NCBI GenBank assembly: GCA_017654935.2
Contig: CM065698.1
Span: 96,429 to 160,428, forward strand
Reading direction: 5' to 3'
Source of the DNA: Phymorhynchus buccinoides
Lineage: Eukaryota > Mollusca > Gastropoda > Neogastropoda > Raphitomidae
Length of the DNA stretch: 64,000 nt
Position 1 is the stretch's first letter; each line of letters opens with the position of its first letter. Below, in pieces: positions 21,061-34,693 of the stretch. The notes under the pieces were generated by a model that was not told the DNA's origin, made no database searches, and was given only the letters and a program-made list of their open reading frames with translations. A program made the translations under genes and the position numbers.

Positions 21061-21424
21061 TTAGGAAAGTAGATGATCGGTTCTAGTTCTCTTGAAAAAT
21101 GTCTTAGCAGAGGAGGCTACAATTAGTACAAAGAGCAGAAAGCACATGGCGCTAGAAGAGTTCCTCTTACATTCGTTACGTCTTCTTCTTTTCTTCTTCC
21201 TCGATCGCTCACACAGTTTCCTGTCAATCATGAGCGCAGATGCGTCATGCTGTCGTTATGCGCCTAACTAAGAAATAGTTAGGCCCAAAAATTCCATCTT
21301 TGGCTGAAGAAAAATCTTTGTAAGAATTTCTTGAAAAAAAAGGGCAGGAGAATGGACCAGTAAGGCAGAAAGATAGTAGATGACGGTAAGCAAAAAGGTA
21401 AAAGGCAGAGTCAAAGAGATTGAC

Positions 21425-21930
21425 AACACAGTACATACCACACCATGCAACACATCACAAAACAATGCAACACAGTACATACCACACCATGCAACACAGT
21501 ACATACCACACCATGCAACACATCACAACACAATGCAACACAGTACATACCACACCATGCAACACATCACAACACAATGCAACACAGTACATACCACACC
21601 ATGCAACACATCACAACACAATGCAACACAGTACATACCACACCATGCAACACATCACAACACAATGCAACACAGTACATACCACACCATGCAACACATC
21701 ACAACACAATGCAACACAGTACATACCACACCATGCAACACAGTACATACCACACCATGCAACACATCACAACACAATGCAACACAGTACATACCACACC
21801 ATGCAACACATCACAACACCATGCAACACAGTACATACCACACCATGCAACACATCACAAAACAATGCAACACAGTACATACCACACCATGCAACACAGT
21901 ACATACCACAACATGCAACACAGTACATAC
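21425..21930 (-). repeat. Right-arm minisatellite made from the exon 4 donor
   Basis: Reverse complement of 16294-16782, with the same ~24/43-bp units but a slightly different unit order. Confidence 0.94.
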
Positions 21931-22040
21931 CATATTCATCAATTTGTTGATTTCATATTTGTGGGCGTAGTTGGAGAAAATGTAGGCTATGGCTTGAGCG
22001 AACCAAGTGCCCCACTCTGTGTTCCTCCATGACACAAACC
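21931..22040 (-). CDS. Caspase exon 4, second copy (p10 SWRN segment)
   Basis: Reads on the - strand as GFVSWRNTEWGTWFAQ and onward, the same product as 16184-16293, with the same acceptor (CTGCAG complement at 22041) and GTATGT donor. The P1-pocket SWR residues are intact. Its neighbours are mirror images of those in the left arm. Confidence 0.93.
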
Positions 22041-23047
22041 CTGCAGTCACACCAAACCATCGTCAGCATAATTAACACAATCACACCAAACCATCGTCAG
22101 CATAATTAACACAATCACACCAAACCATCATCAGCATAATTAACACAATCACACCAAACCATCGTCAGCATAATTAACACAATCACACCAAACCATCATC
22201 AGTATAATTAACACAATCACACCAAACCATCATCAGCATAATTAACACAATCACACCAAACCATCGTCAGCATAATTAACACAATCACACCAAACCATCG
22301 TCAGTATAATTAACACAATCACACCAAACCATCATCAGCATAATTAACACAATCACACCAAACCATCGTCAGTATAATTAACACAATCACACCAAACCAT
22401 CATCAGTATAATTAACACAATCACACCAAACCATCATCAGCATAATTAACACAATCACACCAAACCATCGTCAGCATAATTAACACAATCACACCAAACC
22501 ATCATCAGTATAATTAACACAATCACACCAAACCATCATCAGCATAATTAACACAATCACACCAAACCATCGTCAGCATAATTAACACAATCACACCAAA
22601 CCATCATCAGTATAATTAACACAATCACACCAAACCATCATCAGTATAATTAACACAATCACACCAAACCATCGTCAGTATAATTAACACAATCACACCA
22701 AACCATCGTCAGCATAATTAACACCACTCTGTGTTCCTCCACGATACAAACCCTGCAATCAATCAGACCAAACCATCATCAATATAATTAACACTCTGTG
22801 TTCTTCCACGATATAAACCCTGCAATCAATCATGCCCAGCGATCATCGTCAGTACAATTAACACAATCAGACCAAACGATCATCGTCAGTATAATTAACA
22901 CAATCAGACCAAGCGATCATCGTCAGTATAATTAACACAATCAGACCAAACGATCATTGTCAGTATAATTAACACAATCACACCAAACGATCATCGTCAG
23001 TATAATTAACACAATCACACCAAGCGATCATCGTCAGTATAAATACA
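22041..23047 (-). repeat. Right-arm 34-37-bp minisatellite with exon 4 acceptor copies
   Basis: Reverse complement of 15176-16183. Exon 4 acceptor fragments begin at 22752 and 22819 (reading leftward). The order of the A/G variant units differs from the left arm. Confidence 0.93.
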
Positions 23048-23107
23048 CAGAGAAAAAACACTCAGTACAAACCTCCACCAAGGCACATGTAAGTGAAGGC
23101 CTGAATT

Positions 23108-23577
23108 AACCACATAACTGTTTCCAAGCATTATTACACCACATAACTGTTTCCAACCCTATCATTCTCCAAGCACTACCATACCACATAACTGTTTCCA
23201 AGCACTACCATACCACATAACTGTTTCCAAGCACTACCATACCACATAACTGTTTCCAAGCACTACCATACCACATAACTGTTTCCAAGCACTACCATAC
23301 CACATAACTGTTTCCAAGCACTACCATACCACATAACTGTTTCCAAGCACTACCATACCACATAACTGTTTCCAAGCACTACCATACCACATAACTGTTT
23401 CCAAGCACTACCATACCACATAACTGTTTCCAAGCACTACCATACCACATAACTGTTTCCAAGCACTACCATACCACATAACTGTTTCCAAGCACTACCA
23501 TACCACATAACTGTTTCCAAGCACTACCATACCACATAACTGTTTCCAACCCTATCATTCTCCAAGCACTACCATAC
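23108..23577 (-). repeat. Right-arm 29-bp minisatellite
   Basis: Reverse complement of 14640-15113. Confidence 0.94.
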
Positions 23578-24110
23578 CACATAAAGTAGCAGACCACATA
23601 GACAGACATAAAGTAGCAGACCACACAGACAGACATAGACAGACACATAGACAGACATAAAGTAACAGACCACATAGACAGACATAAAGTAGCAGACCAC
23701 ATAGACAGACATAAAGTAGCAGACCACATAGACAGACATAAAGTAGCAGACAGACCACACATAGACAGACATAAAGTAGCAGACAGACCACATAGACAGA
23801 CATAAAGTAACAGACCACACAGACAGACATAAAGTAGCAGACCACATAGACAGACATAAAGTAGCAGACCACATAGACAGACATAAAGTAGCAGACCACA
23901 TAGACAGACATAAAGTAGCAGACCACACAGACAGACATAAAGTAGCAGACCACACAGACAGACATAAAGTAACAGACCACACAGACAGACATAAAGTAAC
24001 AGACCACACAGACAGACATAAAGTAACAGACCACATAGACAGACATAAAGTAACAGACCACATAGACAGACATAAAGTAACAGACCACACAGACAGACAC
24101 AAACAAAGGG
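23578..24110 (-). repeat. Right-arm 27-bp minisatellite (longer than the left)
   Basis: Reverse complement of 14205-14650, with about 90 extra bases, roughly three more units, and a rearranged segment near 23615-23660. Confidence 0.92.
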
Positions 24111-24244
24111 AAATATGACACTTCCCAAGCTTGGCAAGACAATTACACCAAAACCTCCAAACCGAAAAATTCATATGAAAAAAAAAAATTCTTAACCATG
24201 TGTGTGTGTGTGTGTGTGTGACGGGCACTTTTTACATCAAAACT

Positions 24245-24717
24245 TCCCAAGTTTTGCTTTGGAAACTTGCAATGGACGTTGTGCTTTAGAAACTTGCAAT
24301 GGACGTTGTGCTTTGGAAACTTGCAATGGATGTTTTGCTTTGGAAACTTGTAATGTACGTTGTGCTTTGGAAGCTTGCAATGGACATTTTGCTTTGGAAA
24401 CTTGCAATGGACGTTGTGCTTTGGAAACTTGCAATGGACGTTGTGCTTTGGAAACTTGCAATGGACGTTGTGCTTTGGAAACTTGCAATGGATGTTTTGC
24501 TTGGGAAACTTGCAATGTACGTTGTGCTTTGGAAGCTTGCAATGGACGTTTTGCTTTGGAAACTTGCAATGGACGTTGTGCTTTGGAAACTTGCAATGGA
24601 CGTTTTGCTTTGGAAACTTGGAATGGACGTTTTGCTTTGGAAACTTGCAATGGACGTTGTGCTTTGGAAACTTGCAATGGACGTTTTGCTTTGGAAACTT
24701 GCAATGGACGTTGTGCT
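24245..24717 (-). repeat. Right-arm 27-bp minisatellite (CCATTGCAAG unit)
   Basis: Reverse complement of 13600-14068. All frames overlapping it read identically to the left arm, so this array appears unchanged in length. Confidence 0.94.
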
Positions 24718-24829
24718 CCAGACGCTCATCCAGGAAATCATGCCCAGTTTTATTCCACAATCATCTCCCACAACTGGCAGTCACAGTTCAGGGCACTCAC
24801 AAAAACCGGAAATTGGGTCTACACCGGAA

Positions 24830-25312
24830 AATAAAGCACTGCTACATTCAAACACGAATTCCTACACCAGAAATAGAGCACTGCTACATTCAAACACAAA
24901 TTCATACACCAGAAATAGAGCACTGCTACATTCAAACACGAATTCCTACACCAGAAATAGAGCACTGCTACATTCAAACACGAATTCATACACTGGAAAT
25001 AGAGCACTGCTACATTCAAACACGAATTCATACACTGGAAATAGAGCACTGCTACATTCAAACACGAATTCCTACACCAGAAATAGAGCACTGCTACATT
25101 CAAACACGAATTCCTACACTGGAAATAGAGCACTGCTACATTCAAACACGAATTCCTACACCAGAAATAAAGCACTGCTACATACAAACACGAATTCCTA
25201 CACCAGAAATAGAGCACTGCTACATTCAAACACGAATTCATACACCAGAAATAGAGCACTGCTACATTCAAACACGAATTCATACACCAGAAATAGAGCA
25301 CTGCTGCATTCA
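24830..25312 (-). repeat. Right-arm 42-bp minisatellite
   Basis: Reverse complement of 13003-13495. It has the same length but some units differ (for example one lacks the GAATTC site: ACAAATTC at 24896). Confidence 0.94.
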
Positions 25313-25357
25313 GTGAAACCCGAGTTCGAGCTAAAACGCCCCCTTTTCTGCACGGAC

Positions 25358-25591
25358 CTGAGACGGTTGCCATGGCCACAAAGATGTCGGAGCGGGGCGA
25401 GGCGGGGTCTTCGCCCACAGCGTCAGCGGTGTCCACGTCTTTTGTGGCCAGCCCGGCTAGCTTCTGGGCCAAGGCCTCAAAGCTGAAATCATCGTTGGCG
25501 CCCTTTGATGGAGGTTGGTTGGCAGCAGGGGTGGCATCCCCCTTGCCCCCCTCCCCTCCCCCCACCACGTGAGTGGCTTTGTCTTTGAGCT
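25358..25591 (-). CDS. Caspase exon 3, second copy (linker and p10 start)
   Basis: Mirror of 12723-12956, with the same phase, the same product ending SDIFVAMATVSG and the same G-run in the linker. The decoy acceptor duplication is also present upstream (25592-25796). Confidence 0.9.
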
Positions 25592-25796
25592 CTGTGAAAA
25601 CGAATGAGAGAAAGCACAGTTAGACTCTTAGAGTAGAAGATCATTGTGCCCCCCTCCCCTCCCGTCCCCCCCCCCTCCCCTCCTGTCCCCATCCCCCACC
25701 CCCACCCCACGTGAGTGGCTTTGTCTTTGAGCTCTGTGAAAACGGGTGAGAGAAAGGATAGTTAGAGTAGAAGATCATTCTGTAGAAGATCATTGT
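25592..25796 (-). repeat. Right-arm duplicated exon 3 acceptor
   Basis: Mirror of 12523-12722. The C-rich (G-rich on -) tract at 25650-25710 differs in length and sequence from the left arm. Confidence 0.88.
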
Positions 25797-28700
25797 ACAG
25801 TACACATAGCACAGACAGTACACATAGTACAGACAGTACACATAGTACAGACAGTACACATAGTACAGACAGTACACATAGCACAGACAGTACACATAGC
25901 ACAGACAGTACACATAGTACAGACAGTACACATAGTACACATAGTACAGAAAGTACACATAGTACAGACAGTACACATAGTACAGACAGTACACACAGTA
26001 CACACAGTACAGACAGTACACACAGTACAGAAAGTACACATAGTACAGAAAGTACACATAGTACAGAAAGTACACATAGTACAGACAGTACACATAGTAC
26101 AGACAGTACACATAGTACACACAGTACAGACAGTACACATAGTACAGACAGTACACATAGTACAGACAGTACACATAGCACAGACAGTACACATAGTACA
26201 GACAGTACACATAGTACAGAAAGTACACATAGTACAGACAGTACACATAGTACACATAGTACAGACAGTACACATAGCACAGACAGTACACATAGCACAG
26301 ACAGTACACATAGTACAGACAGTACACATAGTACAGACAGTACACATAGTACAGAAAGTACACATAGTACAGACAGTACACATAGTACAGACAGTACACA
26401 TAGTACAGACAGTACACATAGTACAGACAGTACACATAGTACAGAAAGTACACATAGTACAGACAGTACACATAGTACAGACAGTACACATAGTACAGAC
26501 AGTACACATAGTACAGACAGTACACATAGTACAGACAGTACACATAGTACAGAAAGTACACATAGTACAGACAGTACACATAGTACAGACAGTACACATA
26601 GTACAGAAAGTACACATAGTACAGAAAGTACACATAGCACAGACAGTACACATAGTACAGACAGTACACATAGTACAGACAGTACACAAAGTACAGAAAG
26701 TACACATAGTACAGACAATACACATAGTACAGACAGAAAGTACACATAGTACAGACAGTACACAAAGTACAGACAGTACACATAGTACAGAAAGTACACA
26801 TAGTACAGACAGTACACAAAGTACAGAAAGTACACATAGTACAGACAATACACATAGTACAGACAGAAAGTACACATAGTACAGACAGTACACATAGTAC
26901 AGAAAGTACACATAGTACAGACAGTACACATAGTACAGAAAGTACACATAGTACAGAAAGTACACATAGTACAGACAGTACACAGTACACATAGTACAGA
27001 CAGTACACATAGTACACATAGTACAGACAGTACACATAGTACAGACAGTACACATAGTACAGAAAGTACACATAGTACAGACAGTACACATAGTACAGAA
27101 AGTACACATAGTACAGAAAGTACACATAGTACAGAAAGTACACATAGTACAGAAAGTACACATAGTACAGAAAGTACACATAGTACAGAAAGTACACATA
27201 GTACAGAAAGTACACATAGTACAGACAGTACACATAGTACAGACAGTACACATAGTACAGAAAGTACACATAGTACAGATAGTACACATAGTACAGACAG
27301 TACACATAGTACACATAGTACAGACAGTACACATAGTACACATAGTACAGACAGTACACATCGTACAGAAAGTACACATAGTACAGACAGTACACAAAGT
27401 ACAGACAGTACACATAGTACAGAAAGTACACATAGTACAGACAGTACACATAGTACAGAAAGTACACATAGTACAGAAAGTACACATAGTACAGACAGTA
27501 CACATCGTACAGAAAGTACACATAGTACAGACAGTACACATAGCACAGACAGTACACATAGTACAGACAGTACACATAGTACAGAAAGTACACATAGTAC
27601 AGACAGTACACAAAGTACAGAAAGTACACATAGTACAGACAATACACATAGTACAGACAGAAAGTACACATAGTACAGACAGTACACATAGTACAGAAAG
27701 TACACAAAGTACACATAGTACAGAAAGTACACATAGTACAGAAAGTACACATAGTACAGACAGTACACATAGTACAGACAGTACACATAGCACAGACAGT
27801 ACACATAGTACAGAAAGTACACATAGTACAGAAAGTACACATAGCACAGACAGTACACACAGTACAGAAAGTACACATAGTACAGACAGTACACATAGTA
27901 CAGAAAGTACACATAGTACAGACAGTACACATAGTACAGACAGTACACATAGCACAGACAGTACACATAGTACAGACAGTACACATAGTACAGAAAGTAC
28001 ACATAGCACAGACAGTACACACAGTACAGAAAGTACACATAGTACAGACAGTACACATAGTACAGAAAGTACACATAGTACAGAAAGTACACATAGCACA
28101 GACAGTACACACAGTACAGAAAGTACACATAGTACAGACAGTACACATAGTACAGACAGTACACATAGTACAGACAGTACACATAGCACAGACAGTACAC
28201 ACAGTACAGAAAGTACACATAGCACAGACAGTACAGAAAGTACACATAGTACAGAAAGTACACATAGTACAGACAGTACACATAGTACAGAAAGTACACA
28301 TAGTACAGAAAGTACACATAGTACAGAAAGTACACATAGTACAGACAGTACACATAGTACAGACAGTACAGAAAGTACACATAGTACAGAAAGTACACAT
28401 AGTACAGACAGTACACATAGTACAGAAAGTACACATAGCACAGACAGTACAGAAAGTACACATAGTACAGACAGTACACATAGTACAGACAGTACACATA
28501 GTACAGACAGTACAGAAAGTACACATAGTACAGACAGTACAGAAAGTACACATAGTACAGACAGTACACATAGTACAGACAGTACACATAGTACAGACAG
28601 TACACATAGTACAGACAGTACACATAGTACAGACAGTACACATAGTACAGAAAGTACACATAGTACAGACAGTACACATAGTACAGACAGTACACATAGT

Positions 28701-30945
28701 ACAGAAAGTACACATAGCACAGACAGTACACATAGTACAGACAGTACACACAGTACACATAGCACAGACAGTACACATAGTACAGAAAGTACAGAAAGTA
28801 CACATAGTACAGACAGTACACATAGTACACATAGTACAGTACACATAGTACAGAAAGTACACATAGTACAGAAAGTACACATAGTACAGACAGTACACAT
28901 AGTACAGACAGTACACATAGTACAGACAGTACACATAGTACAGACAGTACACATAGTACAGACAGTACACACAGTACAGAAAGTACACATAGCACAGACA
29001 GTACAGAAAGTACACATAGTACAGACAGTACACATAGTACAGACAGTACACATAGTACAGACAGTACACATAGTACAGACAGTACACATAGTACAGAAAG
29101 TACACATAGTACAGAAAGTACACAAAGTACAGAAAGTACACATAGTACAGAAAGTACACATAGTACACATAGTACAGACAGTACAGAAAGTACACATAGT
29201 ACAGACAGTACACATAGTACAGACAGTACACATAGTACAGACAGTACAGAAAGTACACATAGTACAGACAGTACAGAAAGTACACATAGTACACAGTACA
29301 CATAGTACAGACAGTACACATAGTACAGAAAGTACACATAGCACAGACAGTACAGAAAGTACACATAGTACAGACAGTACACATAGTACAGACAGTACAC
29401 ATAGTACACATAGTACAGACAGTACACATAGTACAGACAGTACACATAGTACAGACAGTACACATAGCACAGACAGTACACATAGTACAGAAAGTACACA
29501 TAGCACAGACAGTACACATAGTACAGACAGTACACATAGTACAGACAGTACACATAGTACAGAAAGTACACATAGCACAGACAGTACACATAGTACAGAC
29601 AGTACACACAGTACACATAGTACAGACAGTACACATAGTACACATAGTACAGAAAGTACACATAGTACAGAAAGTACACATAGTACAGAAAGTACACATA
29701 GTACAGAAAGTACACATAGTACAGACAGTACACATAGTACAGACAGTACACATAGTACACATAGTACAGACAGTACACATAGTACACAAAGTACACATAC
29801 AGACAGTACACATAGTACAGACAGTACACATAGTACAGACAGTACACATAGTACAGACAGTACACATAGTACAGACAGTACACATAGTACACATAGTACA
29901 GACAGTACACATAGTACATAAAGTACACATAGTACAGAAAGTACACATAGTACAGAAAGTACACATAGTACAGACAGTACAGAAAGTACACATAGTACAG
30001 ACAGTACACATAGTACAGACAGTACACATAGTACAGAAAGTACACATAGTACAGAAAGTACACATAGTACAGAAAGTACACATAGTACAGAAAGTACACA
30101 TAGTACAGACAGTACACATAGTACAGACAGTACACATAGTACAGACAGTACACATAGTACAGACAGTACACATAGTACAGACAGTACACATAGTACAGAC
30201 AGTACACATAGTACAGACAGTACACATAGTACAGACAGTACACATAGTACAGACAGTACACATAGCACAGACAGTACACATAGTACAGACAGTACACATA
30301 GTACACATAGTACAGAAAGTACACATAGTACAGACAGTACACATAGTACAGACAGTACACATAGTACAGATAGTACACACAGTACAGATAGTACACATAG
30401 TACAGACAGTACACATAGTACAGACAGTACACATAGTACAGAAAGTACACATAGTACAGAAAGTACACAAAGTACAGAAAGTACACATAGTACAGAAAGT
30501 ACACATAGTACAGAAAGTACACATAGTACAGAAAGTACACATAGTACAGACAGTACACATAGTACAGAAAGTACACAAAGTACACATAGTACAGAAAGTA
30601 CACAAAGTACAGACAGTACACATAGTACAGATAGTACACAAAGTACAGACAGTACAGAAAGTACACATAGTACAGAAAGTACACATAGTACAGAAAGTAC
30701 ACATAGTACAGACAGTACACATAGTACAGAAAGTACAGACTACACATAGTACAGACAGTACACATAGTACAGACAGTACACATAGTACAACAAAGTACAC
30801 ATAGTACAGACAGTACACATAGTACAGATAGTACAGACAGTACACATAGTACAGAAAGTACACATAGTACAGACAGTACACATAGTCATCAAACACATAG
30901 AAATCAGTAATGGCCACATGTACACAGTACACATAGTAGATTAGT
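25797..30945 (-). repeat. Right-arm 5.1-kb satellite of 9-bp units
   Basis: Reverse complement of the left satellite in type and almost equal in length, but the order of the three 9-mers differs in many places, as expected for an unequally evolving array or for assembly noise. Confidence 0.96.
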
Positions 30946-30948
30946 ACA

Positions 30949-30975
30949 GCCCTCGGCAGGCCTGGATGAAGAACA
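30949..30975 (-). other. Right-arm stray copy of the exon 2 end
   Basis: Mirror of 7361-7387, with the same A-to-G change. Confidence 0.85.
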
Positions 30976-30988
30976 TCAAGCACATATG

Positions 30989-31558
30989 TACCATATTCTT
31001 CGGCTCATTAGGCGCTGCTGTGTATAAGGCGAATAGGGCAATTTTTAAGAAAAATCTAAAACAATCCAAGTAAAAGGCGCCCTCGTTTGCACCTCACAAA
31101 ACAAAGTCGAAGTTTGAAGCCCGTACACGTCCTGTAAACGCTTACCGACCACCATTATTGTTGTCATAAACGAGAGTTGGCTCCCTTCTCAAATAATCGA
31201 AACTTCTGTTTTTGCGACTTCCGGTTGTTGTGTTTGGACAATTCTTCGTGAAAACTGGTAGAATTATGGCATTAAGCTCTACAACGATGCTTTTTACATC
31301 CAATGAAGGGTTGTGGCATCTGTTGGACGGTATCTCGGATGATAACAGGGATTTTTAAGCATTTTAACGTGAGTATTCGTCGTATCGGCGACTCGTTACC
31401 ACTTTCGATGTTGTGACTCACAGTAGACTGTACTGAACACGGCAATCGTTGCCTCTCTTCTCACGATTTTGTTCACTAATGGGGCCCCCTCGTTTATTAG
31501 GCGCATAGGTCGAAATGGGATAAAAAAAATATCGCCTTATAGTCCGAAAAATACGGTA
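30989..31558 (-). mobile_element. Right-arm copy of the TA-flanked MITE
   Basis: Mirror of 6775-7347 with the same inverted ends and TA borders, 3 bp shorter. Small differences are visible inside (for example GGGGCCCCCTCG against the left-arm version). Confidence 0.75.
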
Positions 31559-32599
31559 CATAACCAGTGCATTACATTGCTCAATACTCACATTGCTCAA
31601 TATTCACATTGCTCAATACTCACATATGTAAATAACTAGTGCATTACATTGCTCAATACTCACATTGCTCAATACTCACATATGTTAATAACCAGTGCAT
31701 TACATTGCTCAATACTCACATATGTTAATAACCAGTGCATTACATTGTTCAATACTCACATATGTTAATAACCAGTGCCTTACATTGCTCAATACTCACA
31801 TATGTTAATAACTAGTGCCTTACATTGCTCAATACTCACATATGTAAATAACCAGTGCATTACATGGCTCAATACTCACATATGTTAATAACCAGTGCAT
31901 TACATTGCTCAATACTCACATATGTTAATAACCAGTGCATTACATTGCTCAATACTCACATATGTAAATAACCAGTGCATTACATTGCTCAATACTCACA
32001 TATGTAAATAACCAGTGCATTACATTGCTCAATACTCACATATGTTAATAACTAGTGCCTTACATTGTTCAATACTCGCATATGTAAATAACCAGTGCAT
32101 TACATTGCTCAATACTCACATATGTAAATAACCAGTGCATTACATTGCTCAATACTCACATATGTAAATAACCAGTGCATTACATTGCTCAATACTCACA
32201 TATGTTAATAACCAGTGCATTACATTGCTCAATACTCACATATGTTAATAACCAGTGCATTACATTGCTCAATACTCACATATGTAAATAACCAGTGCAT
32301 TACATGGCTCAATACTCACATATGTTAATAACCAGTGCATTACATTGCTCAATACTCACATATGTAAATAACCAGTGCATTACATTGCTCAATACTCACA
32401 TATGTAAATAACCAGTGCATTACATTGCTCAATACTCACATATGTAAATAACCAGTGCATTACATTGCTCAATACTCACATATGTAAATAACCAGTGCAT
32501 TACATTGCTCAATACTCACATATGTTAATAACTAGTGCCTTACATTGTTCAATACTCGCATATGTAAATAACCAGTGCATTACATTGCTCAATACTCAC
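31559..32599 (-). repeat. Right-arm 40-bp minisatellite made from the exon 2 donor
   Basis: Mirror of 5734-6774. The array again begins exactly at the exon border. Confidence 0.96.
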
Positions 32600-32813
32600 G
32601 CCCTTGGCAGGCCTGGATGAAGAACAGTTTGGGTTTCCCGACCAGCAGAGAACTGTTGTCGATCAGCGCCCCCTTCAGGTGTTCAAGGGCGATCAGGCTG
32701 CCGTCCACGCCGTAAACCTCTCCGCTCTCGCCGTGTGTCAGCACCGCGCAGGCAAAACAGTTGTCTGTGGCCTCGACCTTGGTGTCCATTTGTGAAAACA
32801 GTTCCTTCATTTG
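32600..32813 (-). CDS. Caspase exon 2, second copy (catalytic His and Cys)
   Basis: Mirror of 5520-5733 with the same predicted product, including THGESG and QACQG, so this copy is also catalytically complete in this segment. Acceptor and donor are unchanged. Confidence 0.95.
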
Positions 32814-33107
32814 CTGCAAGAAAGATCATTCAACATGCATTGATCACATGACACATCCATTACCAACAGAACAACACATCGGTGAATGTAACAGCTCCTT
32901 CATTTGCTGCAAGAAAGATCATTCAACATGCATTGATCACATAACACATCCATTACCAACAGAACAACACATCGGTGAATGTAACAGCTCCTTCATTTGC
33001 TGCAAGAAAGATCATTCAACATGCACTGATCACATGACACATCCATTACCAACAGAACAACACATCGGTGAATGTAACAGCGCAGGCAAAACAGTTGTCT
33101 GTGGCTT
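32814..33107 (-). repeat. Right-arm tandem exon 2 acceptors (93-bp unit)
   Basis: Mirror of 5226-5519, with the same three acceptors and the same stray ATDNCFACA fragment. Confidence 0.93.
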
Positions 33108-33552
33108 TTAGCTGAGCGTCCTTAGTGCTGAACAATAAATTAACCCTCTTGCATTCGCATTTGTTACAGATCAAACTTCTTCCAGTGTTTAGATTCTTTC
33201 ACACATATTCAGGAAAAATCTGTCTTTTGAAGCAGACAGGGTGCCATACATTCACTATCACATCATTGCAAGTGAGAAGCCCCTTCATAGTGTGTGCATA
33301 ACAATCCAGAACTTAGTGCTTAGTTGGTGACGTGCTGTTCCCAGTGGATTCTGATGATGCGGCTCTTATGAAGGTGAAAATACTTTCAATTAAAGATGGC
33401 AATATTATTTCCACAGGAGACTCCTGTGTCTTATAATGTGACTAACAACAGTAAGAAAATATAATAATATAAAAACATTTTTAAATAGAATCTGAATTTT
33501 GTGTAAAGTTTTTTGGGGGGTCTTATAAGAAAGCGTGCCTCACAGTCAGAAA

Positions 33553-34192
33553 ATTATGGCAACTGATTAAACAGACTATGCAGGGCAACGCAGTCCTTGC
33601 CTAAACTACTGCAAATATCATTATAATTATTCATACATGCGCTGTAATATTGGACTTGACCTCCACCCTGAAGTGCAGCTGGTTGAACAGAGTCTGCAAG
33701 GCCATAACATCCTTGCCTAAACTACTGTAAATATCATTATAATTATTTATACCTGCGCTGCGATGTCTGACTTGACCTCCACCCTGAAGTGCAGTTGGGT
33801 GAAAAGAGTCTGCAAGGCGATGATGTGCCTAAACCACTGCAAATATCATTATAATTATTCATACCTGCACTGTAATATTGGACTTGACCTCCACCCTGAA
33901 GTGTAGCTGGGTGAACAGACTGCAGGGCGATGATGTGCCTAAACTACTGTAAATATCATTATAATTATCTATACCTGCGCTGTGACGTTTGACTTGACAT
34001 CCACCCTGAAGTGTAGCTGGGTGAACAGAGTCTGCAAGGCGATGATGTGCCTAAACCACTGCAAATATAATTATTCATACCTGCGCTGTAATATTGGACT
34101 TGACCTCCACCCTGAAGTGTAGCTGGTTGAACAGACTCTGCAGGGCGATGATGTGCCTAAACTACTGTAAATATCATTATAATTATTTATAC
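33553..34192 (-). repeat. Right-arm tandem exon 1 donor copies
   Basis: Mirror of 4141-4775 with matching unit borders and the same 2-nt deletion in one unit. Confidence 0.92.
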
Positions 34193-34381
34193 CTGCGCTG
34201 TGACGTTTGACTTGACCTCCACCCTGAAGTGCAGCTGGTTGAACAGACTCTCCAGGGCGATGAGGTCTTTCCCTGTGCCCTCCCTGTCAGCCAGATCCAG
34301 GCCGTTGGCCCGTGCTTCCTTGAAGTTCTCATTGTTGATCAGCAGGAACATGCCGCGGCTTGGCTTGTGGTTGTCGTACAC
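34193..34381 (-). CDS. Caspase exon 1, second copy (p20 start)
   Basis: Mirror of 3952-4140 with the same predicted product (SRGMFLLINNENF, DREGTGKD). No upstream pro-domain exon is seen up to 38 kb on this strand. Confidence 0.92.
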
Positions 34382-34693
34382 CTACACATAAAAAAATGTC
34401 ACTTCAATAATGAAATGGCATTTGTCATCATCTGTAAAGAAATGAATCACTGTATGGTTTGTGGCAGTCATACACTTACACACTTACGCCCAGGCCCTGG
34501 TGGGGTACAGGGGCAACGCCCCATTGGGGTGTTGCCCCCCTGAAGCTGAAGAAAAATATAAAATTTAAGTGTATTCAAAGGCCTTTCCTGGAAGCATTTA
34601 CACATGTATATTAATGGGTCCAAAACAAAAGAAACGTTGCACCTTCCAGGGGGGTCAGTAAGTTATGGAAGAGGGGGTTCCTATTGGTTGGTT

